NCBI GenBank assembly: GCA_021325315.1
Contig: JAJPHK010000036.1
Coordinates: 1 to 34,016 of the forward strand
DNA from: Alphaproteobacteria bacterium
GTDB taxonomy: Bacteria; Pseudomonadota; Alphaproteobacteria; Rhizobiales; Xanthobacteraceae
DNA: 34,016 bases
Direction of reading: 5' to 3'
Position 1 is the first letter of the stretch. Each line of letters opens with the position of its first letter. Both the position numbers and the translations under genes were made by a program. Below, in pieces: positions 8,099 to 15,601 of the stretch. The notes beneath the pieces are model-generated. The model had not been told where the DNA came from. It did not search any database and saw only the letters and a list, made by a program, of their open reading frames with translations.

Positions 8099-9037
8099 TC
8101 AACCCGCCAAAGTCGAGTCGATGATGGCGAGTTGCTTTTTGCCTTGCTCGATCTTGACGCTGGTGAGTCCGAGCACGCTGCGAAGTTTCTCGGCGGGAAC
8201 CAGCATCGGCCCGGGCGAGGGCGCGCTGCCCGGCGCGGGTTGCGGGAACGCCGTCGATCTCGCGGTGTGGAAGGTCATGTTACCTTCGACCTTCTGGATG
8301 ATCTGGTGAATGTGCCCGTTCAACACGGTGACGGAGCCGAAGGGTTTCAGGAGTTCGAGCGCGCGCGTTCCGTCTTGCGTACCCCAGCCCCATTCGGGAT
8401 AGACCACCCAGAGGGGAATATGCGCGAAAACGACGATCGGCGTGCTGTTCGGTTTCCCGCGGAGGTCGTCCGCAAGCCACGTCAGTTGCGCTTCGCCAAG
8501 ATTGCCGAGGCCGCCGCCTTTGAGATCGACGACGTTCACAAGGCCGATGAAATGTACACCGTGATCGTCGAAGCTGTACCAGCCGTCGCCTTTTGTGCCT
8601 TTGCCGTAGCGGTCGAGATAAGCCTTGCCGCGGCCTTCATCGATGATGTCGTGCTCGCCGGGCACATAGCGGACGTCGAGGCCCGCTTCCGAAATAACCT
8701 GGTTAGCGTCATCGAATTCGGCCGGCTTCGAGAGATGCGTGATGTCGCCGGTGTGAATCATGAAGGCGGGGCGCTCTTTTATCGCCTTCACTTTGCCGAT
8801 GGCCTCTTGTAGTGTGCTGAGCGCGTTCGGATTCGCGGGCTTGCTGAAACCGATATGGCTGTCGCTGATCTGCAGGAACGAGAAGCCTTTGGACTCGGCC
8901 GCAGCCGCTTCGCCTACCAATCCGATGGATTTCGGTACGCCGCCTGAAAGCGTCCAAAGGACGCCCGTACCCGCCCAAATCATGCATTCCAGCGCATGCC
9001 TGCGGTCGATACCGCTGTCTTCGTCGTGTTTCGCCAT
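8099..9037 (-). CDS. exported calcineurin-like metallophosphoesterase
   Basis: A metal-dependent phosphoesterase that acts outside the cytoplasm, probably on a phosphomono- or diester. The signature motifs appear in order: DSH (about 61-63), HTGDITH (about 96-102), GEHD in place of the common GNHE/D (about 131-134), FAHIP and GHIHQ. Together they supply the two-metal site. The N-terminus has DRRHALECM before a hydrophobic stretch, suggestive of a Tat signal. The start at 9037 is firm: GGAGG lies 5 nt upstream and is itself part of the longer ORF that begins at 9049. It is the first gene of the four-gene ECF operon. The substrate is unknown. Confidence 0.88.
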   Translation of the reverse strand: MAKHDEDSGIDRRHALECMIWAGTGVLWTLSGGVPKSIGLVGEAAAAESKGFSFLQISDSHIGFSKPANPNALSTLQEAIGKVKAIKERPAFMIHTGDITHLSKPAEFDDANQVISEAGLDVRYVPGEHDIIDEGRGKAYLDRYGKGTKGDGWYSFDDHGVHFIGLVNVVDLKGGGLGNLGEAQLTWLADDLRGKPNSTPIVVFAHIPLWVVYPEWGWGTQDGTRALELLKPFGSVTVLNGHIHQIIQKVEGNMTFHTARSTAFPQPAPGSAPSPGPMLVPAEKLRSVLGLTSVKIEQGKKQLAIIDSTLAG

Positions 9038-9077
9038 ACCGGCCTCCATGAAAAAGCCCTGCGGGCCCTTGCTACGG

Positions 9078-9105
9078 AGACTCGGCGATTAGCGGCGAAA
9101 TTCCC
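9078..9105 (-). promoter_or_regulatory. candidate ECF-type promoter of the phosphoesterase-sigma operon
   Basis: Reading the minus strand, GGGAAT (9105-9100) is followed after 18 bp by GTCT (9081-9078). This resembles the GGAA(T/C)-type -35 and short -10 of ECF promoters, and lies about 40 bp upstream of the operon start at 9037. Autoregulation by an ECF factor is common, so the position fits. The match is short and could be chance. Confidence 0.25.
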
Positions 9106-9124
9106 GGTGCGGATAACGTTTATG

Positions 9125-9696
9125 TTACCGGGGGCGGGATGCGAGTGGCAGTTTTTCGAACAACAAAGGCTCGTCCGAGAGCTTTGCGCCTTCGATCGTG
9201 AGCAACCGGAGTTTTGTCTTTACGCCGCCGCTGCCGGAATAACCGCCCGGCTTGCCGTTTGCGGCGAGCACACGATGGCATGGGATGATCAAGGGAATCG
9301 GATTTTCCCCGAGCGCCTTGCCCACGTCGCGGGCCGCTTGGGGTTCCTTGCCGAGCTTCGCGGCGATTTCGCCGTAGTCATGACGGCGCCGCGGGGAATG
9401 GCGGAGGTGATTCTGTAAACGCGGAGATTGAATTCCGGCAGCGCCTTGATGTCGAGCTTTGTATCCGAAAAATCGGCGTCCTCGCCGTTCAAAAGTGCGA
9501 CGATTTTACCGATTGTTGCGGCGATCTCCGGAGAGGGCGAAGCTTCGCGCCCCCCGCGGAAGCGCTTTTGCATACGTGAGCGGGTTCTGCCTTCGGTTGC
9601 CTCCGGCAGTTGCACGCCGATGATCCCGTAATCGTTCCATACGATGCCGCATGGGCCGATTGCAGTGTCGAAAATCGCAAAGCGCTGTGCCATCAT
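9125..9696 (-). pseudogene. ogt: methylated-DNA-protein-cysteine S-methyltransferase, broken by a one-base frameshift
   Basis: Two overlapping ORFs together encode one Ogt/MGMT protein, which removes alkyl groups from O6-alkylguanine by transfer to its own cysteine. The first (9289-9696) carries the N-terminal domain and the start of the DNA-binding domain, ending in the family segment FNLRVYRITSAIPRGAVMT. The reading frame is then lost near 9376. Restoring one base after ATGAC gives MTYGEIAAKLGKEPQAARDVG and runs straight into the second ORF (9125-9325), which holds the active-site motif IPCHRV and the GGYSGSGG wing. As sequenced, the first frame never reaches the catalytic cysteine. No slippery heptamer is present, so mutation or sequencing error is more likely than programmed shifting. 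It is divergent from the amidohydrolase gene. Confidence 0.92.
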
Positions 9697-9729
9697 GACG
9701 AACTTATCATTTCCAAGGTCAATTTTTCC

Positions 9730-10659
9730 ATGCCGCTAGATCCAGAAATCGCTCGCGCGCAGCGTGAGATTCCGATCATCGACGTGCATCAGCACTTTTG
9801 GAAATTAAAAGATAATTATTATCCGTGGCTTTGCGACCCGATTCCGATTCAATTCCGCTACGGCGATTATTCTTACATTAAGCACGATTACATGCCGGCG
9901 GATTACCGGCGCGACGCGGGAGAGAACCGCGTCGTGAAAACCGTGCATGAGGAAGCCTGGTTCGATCCGAACGATCCCGTGCGCGAGACGCGCTGGGTGA
10001 CGGAGGTCGCGAAGACGCACAATCTGCCGACGGCGCTCGTCGCGAACGGGCCGCTCGATCGCGAAAATATTGAAGAAATCCTCGCAGGCCATGCGATGAG
10101 CCCGCTTGCACGCGGCATCCGGAATTTTCCCAAAACGTCATCTAGTCCGCGCGAGGCGAAACGCGGGGCACCGGGTTCCATGGACGATCCGCGGTGGCAG
10201 TACGGCTATTCGTTGTTGGAGGAACATGGATTTTCCGCCGACATCCAATCGCCGTGGTGGGATGTCGATGCGTTGTGCGATCTAGCGCGGGATTTCCCCA
10301 AAACTCAGATCATTATCGTTCACGCGGGACTTCCTTCCGACCGCAGTGAAGAAGGCTTGCGTGGCTGGCGTGCTGCGATGGAGAAAGCCGCGAATCATCC
10401 AAACGTCGCCGTGAAGATTTCCGGCATCGGCGAGCCGGGAAAGCGCTGGAGTCTGCAGTCGAATGGCCCGATTATTCGCGATCTCGTGAAAATTTTCGGC
10501 ACGGATCGCGGCATGTTCGCGAGCAACTTTCCGGTCGACAGCATCATCGGCACCTTCGAGGAAATTTATGACGGCTTTCGCGCGGCGGTTGCCGACCTGC
10601 CGCTTTCGGAGCAGCGCAAGCTGTTTCACGACAATGCGGAACGGATCTATCGACTCTGA
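9730..10659 (+). CDS. amidohydrolase-family (TIM-barrel) hydrolase, possible sugar lactonase
   Basis: This is a metal-dependent hydrolase of the Amidohydro_2/COG3618 group, whose characterised members include L-fuconolactonase and 2-pyrone-4,6-dicarboxylate lactonase. The N-terminal metal motif is IIDVHQHFW (about residues 16-24). Later landmarks are ARGIRNF, IIIVHAGLP (about 195), VAVKISGIGE and the C-terminal FASNFPVDS, which supplies the last metal or acid residue. The ORF extends upstream to 9610, but that part reads through the divergent ogt gene. The ATG at 9730 places the barrel at residue 15 and gives 309 residues. Substrate is unknown; a lactonase role feeding the sugar-acid operon at 12262 is inferred. 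It converges with the next gene, overlapping it by 13 bp. Confidence 0.85.
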   Translation: MPLDPEIARAQREIPIIDVHQHFWKLKDNYYPWLCDPIPIQFRYGDYSYIKHDYMPADYRRDAGENRVVKTVHEEAWFDPNDPVRETRWVTEVAKTHNLPTALVANGPLDRENIEEILAGHAMSPLARGIRNFPKTSSSPREAKRGAPGSMDDPRWQYGYSLLEEHGFSADIQSPWWDVDALCDLARDFPKTQIIIVHAGLPSDRSEEGLRGWRAAMEKAANHPNVAVKISGIGEPGKRWSLQSNGPIIRDLVKIFGTDRGMFASNFPVDSIIGTFEEIYDGFRAAVADLPLSEQRKLFHDNAERIYRL

Positions 10660-10976
10660 TCTTGGCTTGTAGTTTCACGCACGAATTTCGATTCGCGGAC
10701 CACTTCGCAGACCTGCAAATGATATTCGAGGTAGAATTTTTCCCGGCCCAGTCTCTTGATCGAAATGTGCTCGGGATGCGTCGACCATGCCAGCAATGCT
10801 TCAGCCGATTCCCATTCGAAGAAGCTGAGGCGCTCGCCGTCCTCCGCAACATAGCCTTTGTGCGAGATATAGCCGGGCATTGCGCGCGCGAGCTCGCTCA
10901 TGCGCCGAAACCAATATTGATATTCTTCGCCTAATCCTTCTGGCGTACGGCGCGCCCGAAATACGGCCACGATCAT
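10647..10976 (-). CDS. antibiotic biosynthesis monooxygenase (ABM) domain protein
   Basis: A 109-residue single-domain protein of the dimeric alpha/beta barrel (ABM) fold. Typical features are MIVAVFRARRTPEG at the first strand, MPGYISHKGYVAEDGERLSFFEWES in the middle and ALLAWSTHPEHISIKRLGREKFY towards the end. Members are small cofactor-free oxygenases or stress proteins. No specific function can be read here. It lies 14 bp downstream of the aminotransferase stop on the same strand, so the two genes may be cotranscribed. Its 3' end overlaps the end of the amidohydrolase gene on the other strand. Confidence 0.85.
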   Translation of the reverse strand: MIVAVFRARRTPEGLGEEYQYWFRRMSELARAMPGYISHKGYVAEDGERLSFFEWESAEALLAWSTHPEHISIKRLGREKFYLEYHLQVCEVVRESKFVRETTSQDQSR

Positions 10977-10990
10977 GCATGCCTCACAGT

Positions 10991-12175
10991 TCAGGCCGCC
11001 TTGCGGCTCGCGAGGAATTCACCCATGCGGCCGAGCGCTTTCTGGATATTCGCCGCCGAATTCGCGTAGGAAACGCGGATATAGCCTTCGCCCAGGATCC
11101 CGAAATCCGGTCCTCCGATCAAAGCAACGCCTGCATCTTCGAGGAGCGCGGACGCAAGCGCCTTCGCCTTCCACCCGGTCTGCTTGATGTTGGGGAAGGC
11201 GTAGAACGCACCCTTCGGTATCGCGCAGGAAACACCGGGTAATTTGTTCAGGCCTTCGACGACGATCTTTCGGCGCTTGTCGAACTCCGCGACCATCTTG
11301 CCGACCGCATCCTGCGGGCCGGTGAGTGCGGCGATCGCCGCGTATTGCGAAGGCGCGTTCACGCAGGAATAGCTGTTCACCGCGAGCTTGCGCGCGTACT
11401 CATAAAGCTTGTCGGGCCAGATCGAATAGCCCATGCGCCAGCCGGTCATGGCGTAGGTTTTCGACCAGCCGTTCAGGAGAATGAGCCTGTCGCGGATCGA
11501 CGGATAGGAGAGAAGACAAACATGCTTCTCGCCGTCGTAGACCATCTGGTCGTAAATCTCGTCGGACATGATCGCGACATTTGGATGCTTCTCCAGCCCA
11601 GCGATCAATTTATCGACTTCGGCTTTCGGCGTGACGCCGCCGGTGGGGTTCGCGGGCGAATTCAGAATCAAGAGCCTCGTCTTCGGCGTGATGAGTTTCA
11701 GCGTTTCCTCGGCGGAGAAGGCAAAGCCGTTTTCCTCGCGCACCGGCACCGGAATGGGTTTCGCGCCGGTGAACTCGATCATCGAACGGTAGATGGGAAA
11801 GCCGGGATCGGGATAGAGAATGTCCGCGCCGGCCTCGCCGAACATCAGGATCGTCTCGAACATCGTGACCTTGCCGCCGGGCACGATCATCACGCGGTCG
11901 GGCGAGACCTCGATCTTGAAGCGCTTGTGCAGGTCGGCGGCAACCGCTTCGCGCAGGGGCTTGATACCGACTGAAGGCGTATAGCCGTGATGGCCGTCCC
12001 GGAGCGCCTTGATCGCAGCTTCGACAATGTGTTTGGGCGTCGGGAAGTCGGGCTGGCCGATGCCGAGGTTGATGATGTCGCGGCCTTGCGAGGCGAGCTC
12101 GGTTGCACGGGCAAGCACGGCAAAGGCATTTTCCTCGCCGATCCGGTCAAAAGCAGCCACAGTTTGCAACGTCAT
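10991..12175 (-). CDS. pyridoxal-phosphate aminotransferase, class I/II
   Basis: A fold type I PLP enzyme of the aspartate/aromatic aminotransferase group (394 residues). Family landmarks in order are IINLGIGQPDFPTP near residue 35, HGYTPSVGIKPLREAVA, the NSPANPTGG motif containing the Asn that binds the cofactor, MSDEIYDQMVYD with the Asp that contacts the pyridine nitrogen, and SKTYAMTGWRMGY with the Schiff-base lysine. The conserved arginine that binds the substrate carboxylate is in IRVSYANS. The start at 12175 is preceded by AAAGG at 8 nt; the longer GTG start at 12190 has no such site. Amino donor and acceptor cannot be assigned. It is divergent from the dehydratase operon, with 86 bp between the starts. 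Confidence 0.93.
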   Translation of the reverse strand: MTLQTVAAFDRIGEENAFAVLARATELASQGRDIINLGIGQPDFPTPKHIVEAAIKALRDGHHGYTPSVGIKPLREAVAADLHKRFKIEVSPDRVMIVPGGKVTMFETILMFGEAGADILYPDPGFPIYRSMIEFTGAKPIPVPVREENGFAFSAEETLKLITPKTRLLILNSPANPTGGVTPKAEVDKLIAGLEKHPNVAIMSDEIYDQMVYDGEKHVCLLSYPSIRDRLILLNGWSKTYAMTGWRMGYSIWPDKLYEYARKLAVNSYSCVNAPSQYAAIAALTGPQDAVGKMVAEFDKRRKIVVEGLNKLPGVSCAIPKGAFYAFPNIKQTGWKAKALASALLEDAGVALIGGPDFGILGEGYIRVSYANSAANIQKALGRMGEFLASRKAA

Positions 12176-12261
12176 CGTTCGGCCTTTCACGCCCGTTGAT
12201 TTCGCCGTGACTTTAGGCGCATGAATTGTGCAAAATCAAATGCGCCAGGGAGACGACAGGT

Positions 12262-14067
12262 ATGTTGAATAGCGGAAAAAGCACGAAACGCCGCCTGCGC
12301 TCCCAGCTCTGGTTCGATAATCCCGATAATCCCGGCATGACGGCGCTTTACCTCGAGCGCTATCTCAATTTCGGGCTCACACTCGACGAATTGCGCGCAG
12401 GAAAGCCGATCATCGGGATCGCGCAGACGGGCTCGGATCTGTCGCCTTGCAACCGGCATCATCTAGAGCTCGCCCATCGCGTGCGCGAGGGCATCCGCGA
12501 GGCAGGCGGTGTCGCGTTCGAATTCCCGACGCATCCGATCCAGGAAACGGGCAAGCGCCCGACGGCGGCGCTCGACCGCAACCTCGCTTATCTCGGCCTC
12601 GTCGAAGTTTTGTACGGCTATCCGCTCGACGGCGTGGTGCTGACCACGGGCTGCGACAAGACGACGCCCGCCTGCATCATGGCGGCGGCGACCGTGAACC
12701 TGCCCGCGATCGTTCTCTCCGGCGGGCCGATGCTGAACGGCTGGTTCCAGGGCGAGCGCACGGGCTCGGGCACGATCGTCTGGAAAGCGCGCGAGATGCT
12801 CGCCGCCGGCGAGATCGATTACGACGGCTTTCTGAAGCTCGTCGCTTCCTCCGCGCCGTCCGCCGGTCACTGCAACACCATGGGCACGGCTTCCACCATG
12901 AACGCGCTTGCGGAGGCGCTCGGCATGTCGCTGCCGGGCTGTGCGGCGATTCCGGCGCCCTATCGCGAGCGCGGGCAGATCGCTTACGAAACCGGAAAGC
13001 GTATCGTCGAGATGGTGGAGGAGGATTTGAAGCCTTCCGATATTCTCACGCGCGAGGCGTTCGAGAATACGATTGTGGTGAACTCCGCGATTGGCGGTTC
13101 CACCAACGCGCCGATCCACATCAACGCGATCGCGCGCCACATCGGCGTGCCGCTCACGGTCGAGGACTGGCAGCGCGTGGGCCATCGGATTCCGCTCTTG
13201 GTAAACATGCAGCCTGCCGGGAAATATCTCGGCGAGGAGTTCCATCGCGCGGGCGGCGTGCCGGCGGTCGTGGCCGAGCTCATCAAGGCCGGAAAAATTC
13301 ACGAAAAAGCGAAGACCGTGAACGGAAAAAGCATTGGCGCGAATTGCAAAGGCCAGTTCTCGTGGGATCGTGATGTCATTCGCGAATATGAGAAGCCGCT
13401 GGTGAAGGATGCGGGCTTCATCGTGCTCAAGGGGAATCTCTTCGATAACGCCATCATGAAAACGAGCGTGATCTCGAAGGAGTTTCGCGACCGCTATTTG
13501 TCAAATCCGAAGGACCCAGAAGCGTTCGAAGGGCGCGCCATCGTGTTCGATGGGCCGGAGGACTATCACCATCGGATCGACGATCCGTCGCTCAAGATCG
13601 ACGAGCACTGCATGTTGTTCATCCGGGGCACCGGGCCGATCGGCTATCCGGGCGGGGCGGAGGTCGTGAATATGCAGCCGCCTGCGGCGCTCATTAAGCG
13701 CGGGATCAAGTCGCTGCCCTGCATCGGCGACGGACGTCAGTCGGGCACATCCGGCTCGCCTTCGATCCTGAACGCCTCGCCCGAGGCGGCGGCGGGCGGC
13801 GGGCTTGCGCTTTTGAAAACAGGCGACCGGGTGCGGATCGACCTGAAAAAGGGCGAGGCCAATATCCTCATCTCTGCCGAGGAACTGGCGGCGCGGCGCG
13901 CGGAGTTGGCAAAAGCAGGCGGCTACAAATCGCCCGCGAGCCAGACGCCGTGGCAGGAAATCCAGCGCGGCATCGTCGAGCAGTTCGACGAGGGCATGGT
14001 GCTGAAGCCCGCCGTCAAATATCAGCGCGTGGCGCAGACGGCGGGAACGCCAAGGGACAATCACTGA
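12262..14067 (+). CDS. IlvD/Edd-family sugar-acid dehydratase, xylonate-dehydratase-like
   Basis: A [2Fe-2S] dehydratase that should convert a sugar acid to its 2-keto-3-deoxy acid. The three cluster cysteines are visible: SPCN (Cys63), TTGCDKTTP (Cys131) and [10 protein letters not shown] (Cys204). The likely catalytic serine lies in [13 protein letters not shown] (about 489-499). The N-terminal [16 protein letters not shown] and the run [23 protein letters not shown] closely resemble the Caulobacter xylonate dehydratase (XylD) as I remember it, more than IlvD or Edd. Length (601) also fits. D-xylonate is therefore the best guess, but other pentonates, L-fuconate or similar acids are possible. 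The start at 12262 follows a weak purine-rich site; the in-frame ATG at 12226 adds a poorly conserved leader. It is the first gene of a four-gene operon. Confidence 0.9.
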   Translation: MLNSGKSTKRRLRSQLWFDNPDNPGMTALYLERYLNFGLTLDELRAGKPIIGIAQTGSDLSPCNRHHLELAHRVREGIREAGGVAFEFPTHPIQETGKRPTAALDRNLAYLGLVEVLYGYPLDGVVLTTGCDKTTPACIMAAATVNLPAIVLSGGPMLNGWFQGERTGSGTIVWKAREMLAAGEIDYDGFLKLVASSAPSAGHCNTMGTASTMNALAEALGMSLPGCAAIPAPYRERGQIAYETGKRIVEMVEEDLKPSDILTREAFENTIVVNSAIGGSTNAPIHINAIARHIGVPLTVEDWQRVGHRIPLLVNMQPAGKYLGEEFHRAGGVPAVVAELIKAGKIHEKAKTVNGKSIGANCKGQFSWDRDVIREYEKPLVKDAGFIVLKGNLFDNAIMKTSVISKEFRDRYLSNPKDPEAFEGRAIVFDGPEDYHHRIDDPSLKIDEHCMLFIRGTGPIGYPGGAEVVNMQPPAALIKRGIKSLPCIGDGRQSGTSGSPSILNASPEAAAGGGLALLKTGDRVRIDLKKGEANILISAEELAARRAELAKAGGYKSPASQTPWQEIQRGIVEQFDEGMVLKPAVKYQRVAQTAGTPRDNH

Positions 14068-14897
14068 TGCCGAGCATTTCCGAAAAGCGCGTCACGTTTC
14101 ACGCGCTTCACAAAAGCGGCTGCTTTGTCATTCCGAACCCGTGGGACATCGGCAGCGCGCGCTGGCTGCAGGGCATGGGCTTCAAGGCGCTCGCGAGCAC
14201 TTCTTCAGGCTTCGCGTGGTCGAAGGGGTTTGCCGACAATCACGTCACGCGTGAGATGGTGCTTGCGCATCTTTCCGAACTTGTCGCGGCGACGGATATT
14301 CCGATCAACGCCGATTTCGAGAGCGGCTTCGCGCACGATCCGGCGGGCGTCGCCGAAAGCGTGAAGCTTGCGGTGGATACGGGAGTCGCCGGATTGTCCA
14401 TCGAGGATTCGACCGGCGACAAAGCCAAGCCGCTTTACGATCTCGATACCGCGGTGGCGCGATTAAAAGCGGCGCGCAAGGCGATCGACGAGAAGGGCGG
14501 CGATACGCTCCTCGTGGGACGCGCAGAGAATTTTTTCGCCGGCGTGCCCGATCTCGACGACACCATCGCGCGGCTCAAGGCTTATTCGAACGCTGGCGCG
14601 GACTGTTTGTATTCTCCCGGCATCAGGACGAAGGAACAAATCGCAGCCGTCGTGAAAGCCGTCGCGCCGAAGTCGTTTAATCTTTTGATCGGCGGCGCCA
14701 TCGGAATTACCGTGAAAGACGCAGAACAGCTCGGCGTACGCCGGATCAGTGTCGGCGGGGCGCTCGCGCGCGCGGCGTGGGGCGGGTTCCAGCGCGCGGT
14801 CAAGCAGATCGTGGAAGAAGGCCGTTTCGACGAATTCGCGAATGCGGCGGCAGGCGCGGAGCTCAACAAGTTCTTCAATACGGATCGTGCGAAGTGA
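14067..14897 (+). CDS. PEP mutase/isocitrate lyase superfamily enzyme
   Basis: A TIM-barrel enzyme of the PEP mutase/isocitrate lyase superfamily that cleaves or forms C-C or C-P bonds next to a 2-keto acid carboxylate. The barrel starts with CFVIPNPWDIGSARWLQ. The Mg-binding strand is NADFESGFAHDP (about 81-92), followed by GLSIEDSTGD (IED at 112-114) and VGRAENFF (150-156). The isocitrate-lyase KKCGH loop is absent. It falls in a subgroup annotated only as isocitrate lyase/PEP mutase family, with no settled activity. Its ATG overlaps the dehydratase TGA by one base, so it is translationally coupled. The context suggests it acts on the dehydratase product or a derivative of it. 276 residues, complete. 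Confidence 0.9.
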   Translation: MPSISEKRVTFHALHKSGCFVIPNPWDIGSARWLQGMGFKALASTSSGFAWSKGFADNHVTREMVLAHLSELVAATDIPINADFESGFAHDPAGVAESVKLAVDTGVAGLSIEDSTGDKAKPLYDLDTAVARLKAARKAIDEKGGDTLLVGRAENFFAGVPDLDDTIARLKAYSNAGADCLYSPGIRTKEQIAAVVKAVAPKSFNLLIGGAIGITVKDAEQLGVRRISVGGALARAAWGGFQRAVKQIVEEGRFDEFANAAAGAELNKFFNTDRAK

Positions 14898-15592
14898 AGG
14901 CTAAGCAAATAATTTCGCAGCCGGTTGGGCTTCCGGTCGATCCGAAACCCGCGCCGATGCCGGGTGCAGTCGTACTGAAAGGGCGTTTCGGGCAAGTTGA
15001 GCGCCTTGATGCTTCCCGCCATGCCGCGGAGCTGTGGCGAATTCTGAGCGACGATGACAGTGTCTGGACGTATATGTTCTACGGCCCTTTTCCGGATGCC
15101 GGCACTTTCTCGAATTTTCTCGGCAAGATCGCCGCGCTCGAAAACCAGATTTATTATTCGATCTGCGATCAGGAAGGACGCCCGCAAGGCTGGGCGTCCT
15201 TGATGGAAATTCGCCCCGCCGACCGGGTGATCGAGGTCGGAAGCATTGTTTATGGCCCCGGACTGCAGCGGACGCCGCTTGCGACAGAGGCGCAATATCT
15301 GCTCGCGCGCTATGTGTTCGAGATTTTGGGTTATCGGCGTTATGAGTGGAAATGCGACGCGCTCAATGCACGCTCGCGGCGCGCGGCGGAGCGATTTGGC
15401 TTCTCGTTCGAAGGAATTTTCCGGCAGCACAAGATCGTCAAGGGGCGAAATCGCGACACCGCCTGGTTCGCGATGCTCGATTCCGAATGGCCGCGCGCAA
15501 AGGCTGCCTTCGAGCAATGGCTGGATCCGAAGAATTTCGACGCGAGCGGCCGCCAGCGCCGCTCGCTCGAGGAAATCCGCAACCCATTATAA
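14894..15592 (+). CDS. GNAT-family N-acetyltransferase
   Basis: An acetyl-CoA-dependent transferase of the RimJ/RimL type (Acetyltransf_3). The N-terminal part has the strand-helix DASRHAAELWRILSDD. The central sheet includes QGWASLMEIRPADRVIEVGSIVYGPGLQRTP. The acetyl-CoA region and helix are around ATEAQYLLARYVFE, and the C-terminal strands YEWKCDALNARSRRAAERFGF and EGIFRQHKIVKGRNRDTAWFAM are highly typical of the family. The GTG start at 14894 overlaps the previous stop (GTGA), giving 232 residues. The ORF track extends it upstream through the preceding gene, which is spurious. What it acetylates is unknown, and its place in a sugar-acid operon is unusual. Confidence 0.9.
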   Translation: MKAKQIISQPVGLPVDPKPAPMPGAVVLKGRFGQVERLDASRHAAELWRILSDDDSVWTYMFYGPFPDAGTFSNFLGKIAALENQIYYSICDQEGRPQGWASLMEIRPADRVIEVGSIVYGPGLQRTPLATEAQYLLARYVFEILGYRRYEWKCDALNARSRRAAERFGFSFEGIFRQHKIVKGRNRDTAWFAMLDSEWPRAKAAFEQWLDPKNFDASGRQRRSLEEIRNPL

Positions 15593-15601
15593 GAGGACAC
15601 C

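Noticed and set aside
9289-9420. Programmed frameshifting as explanation for the split ogt gene
   Set aside because: There is no slippery heptamer, downstream pseudoknot or stimulatory Shine-Dalgarno-like signal near 9376; a simple one-base loss explains the data.
9610-9729. Longer start of the amidohydrolase at 9610
   Set aside because: The extra 40 codons are antisense to the N-terminus of ogt and do not resemble the family; the ATG at 9730 places the barrel start normally.
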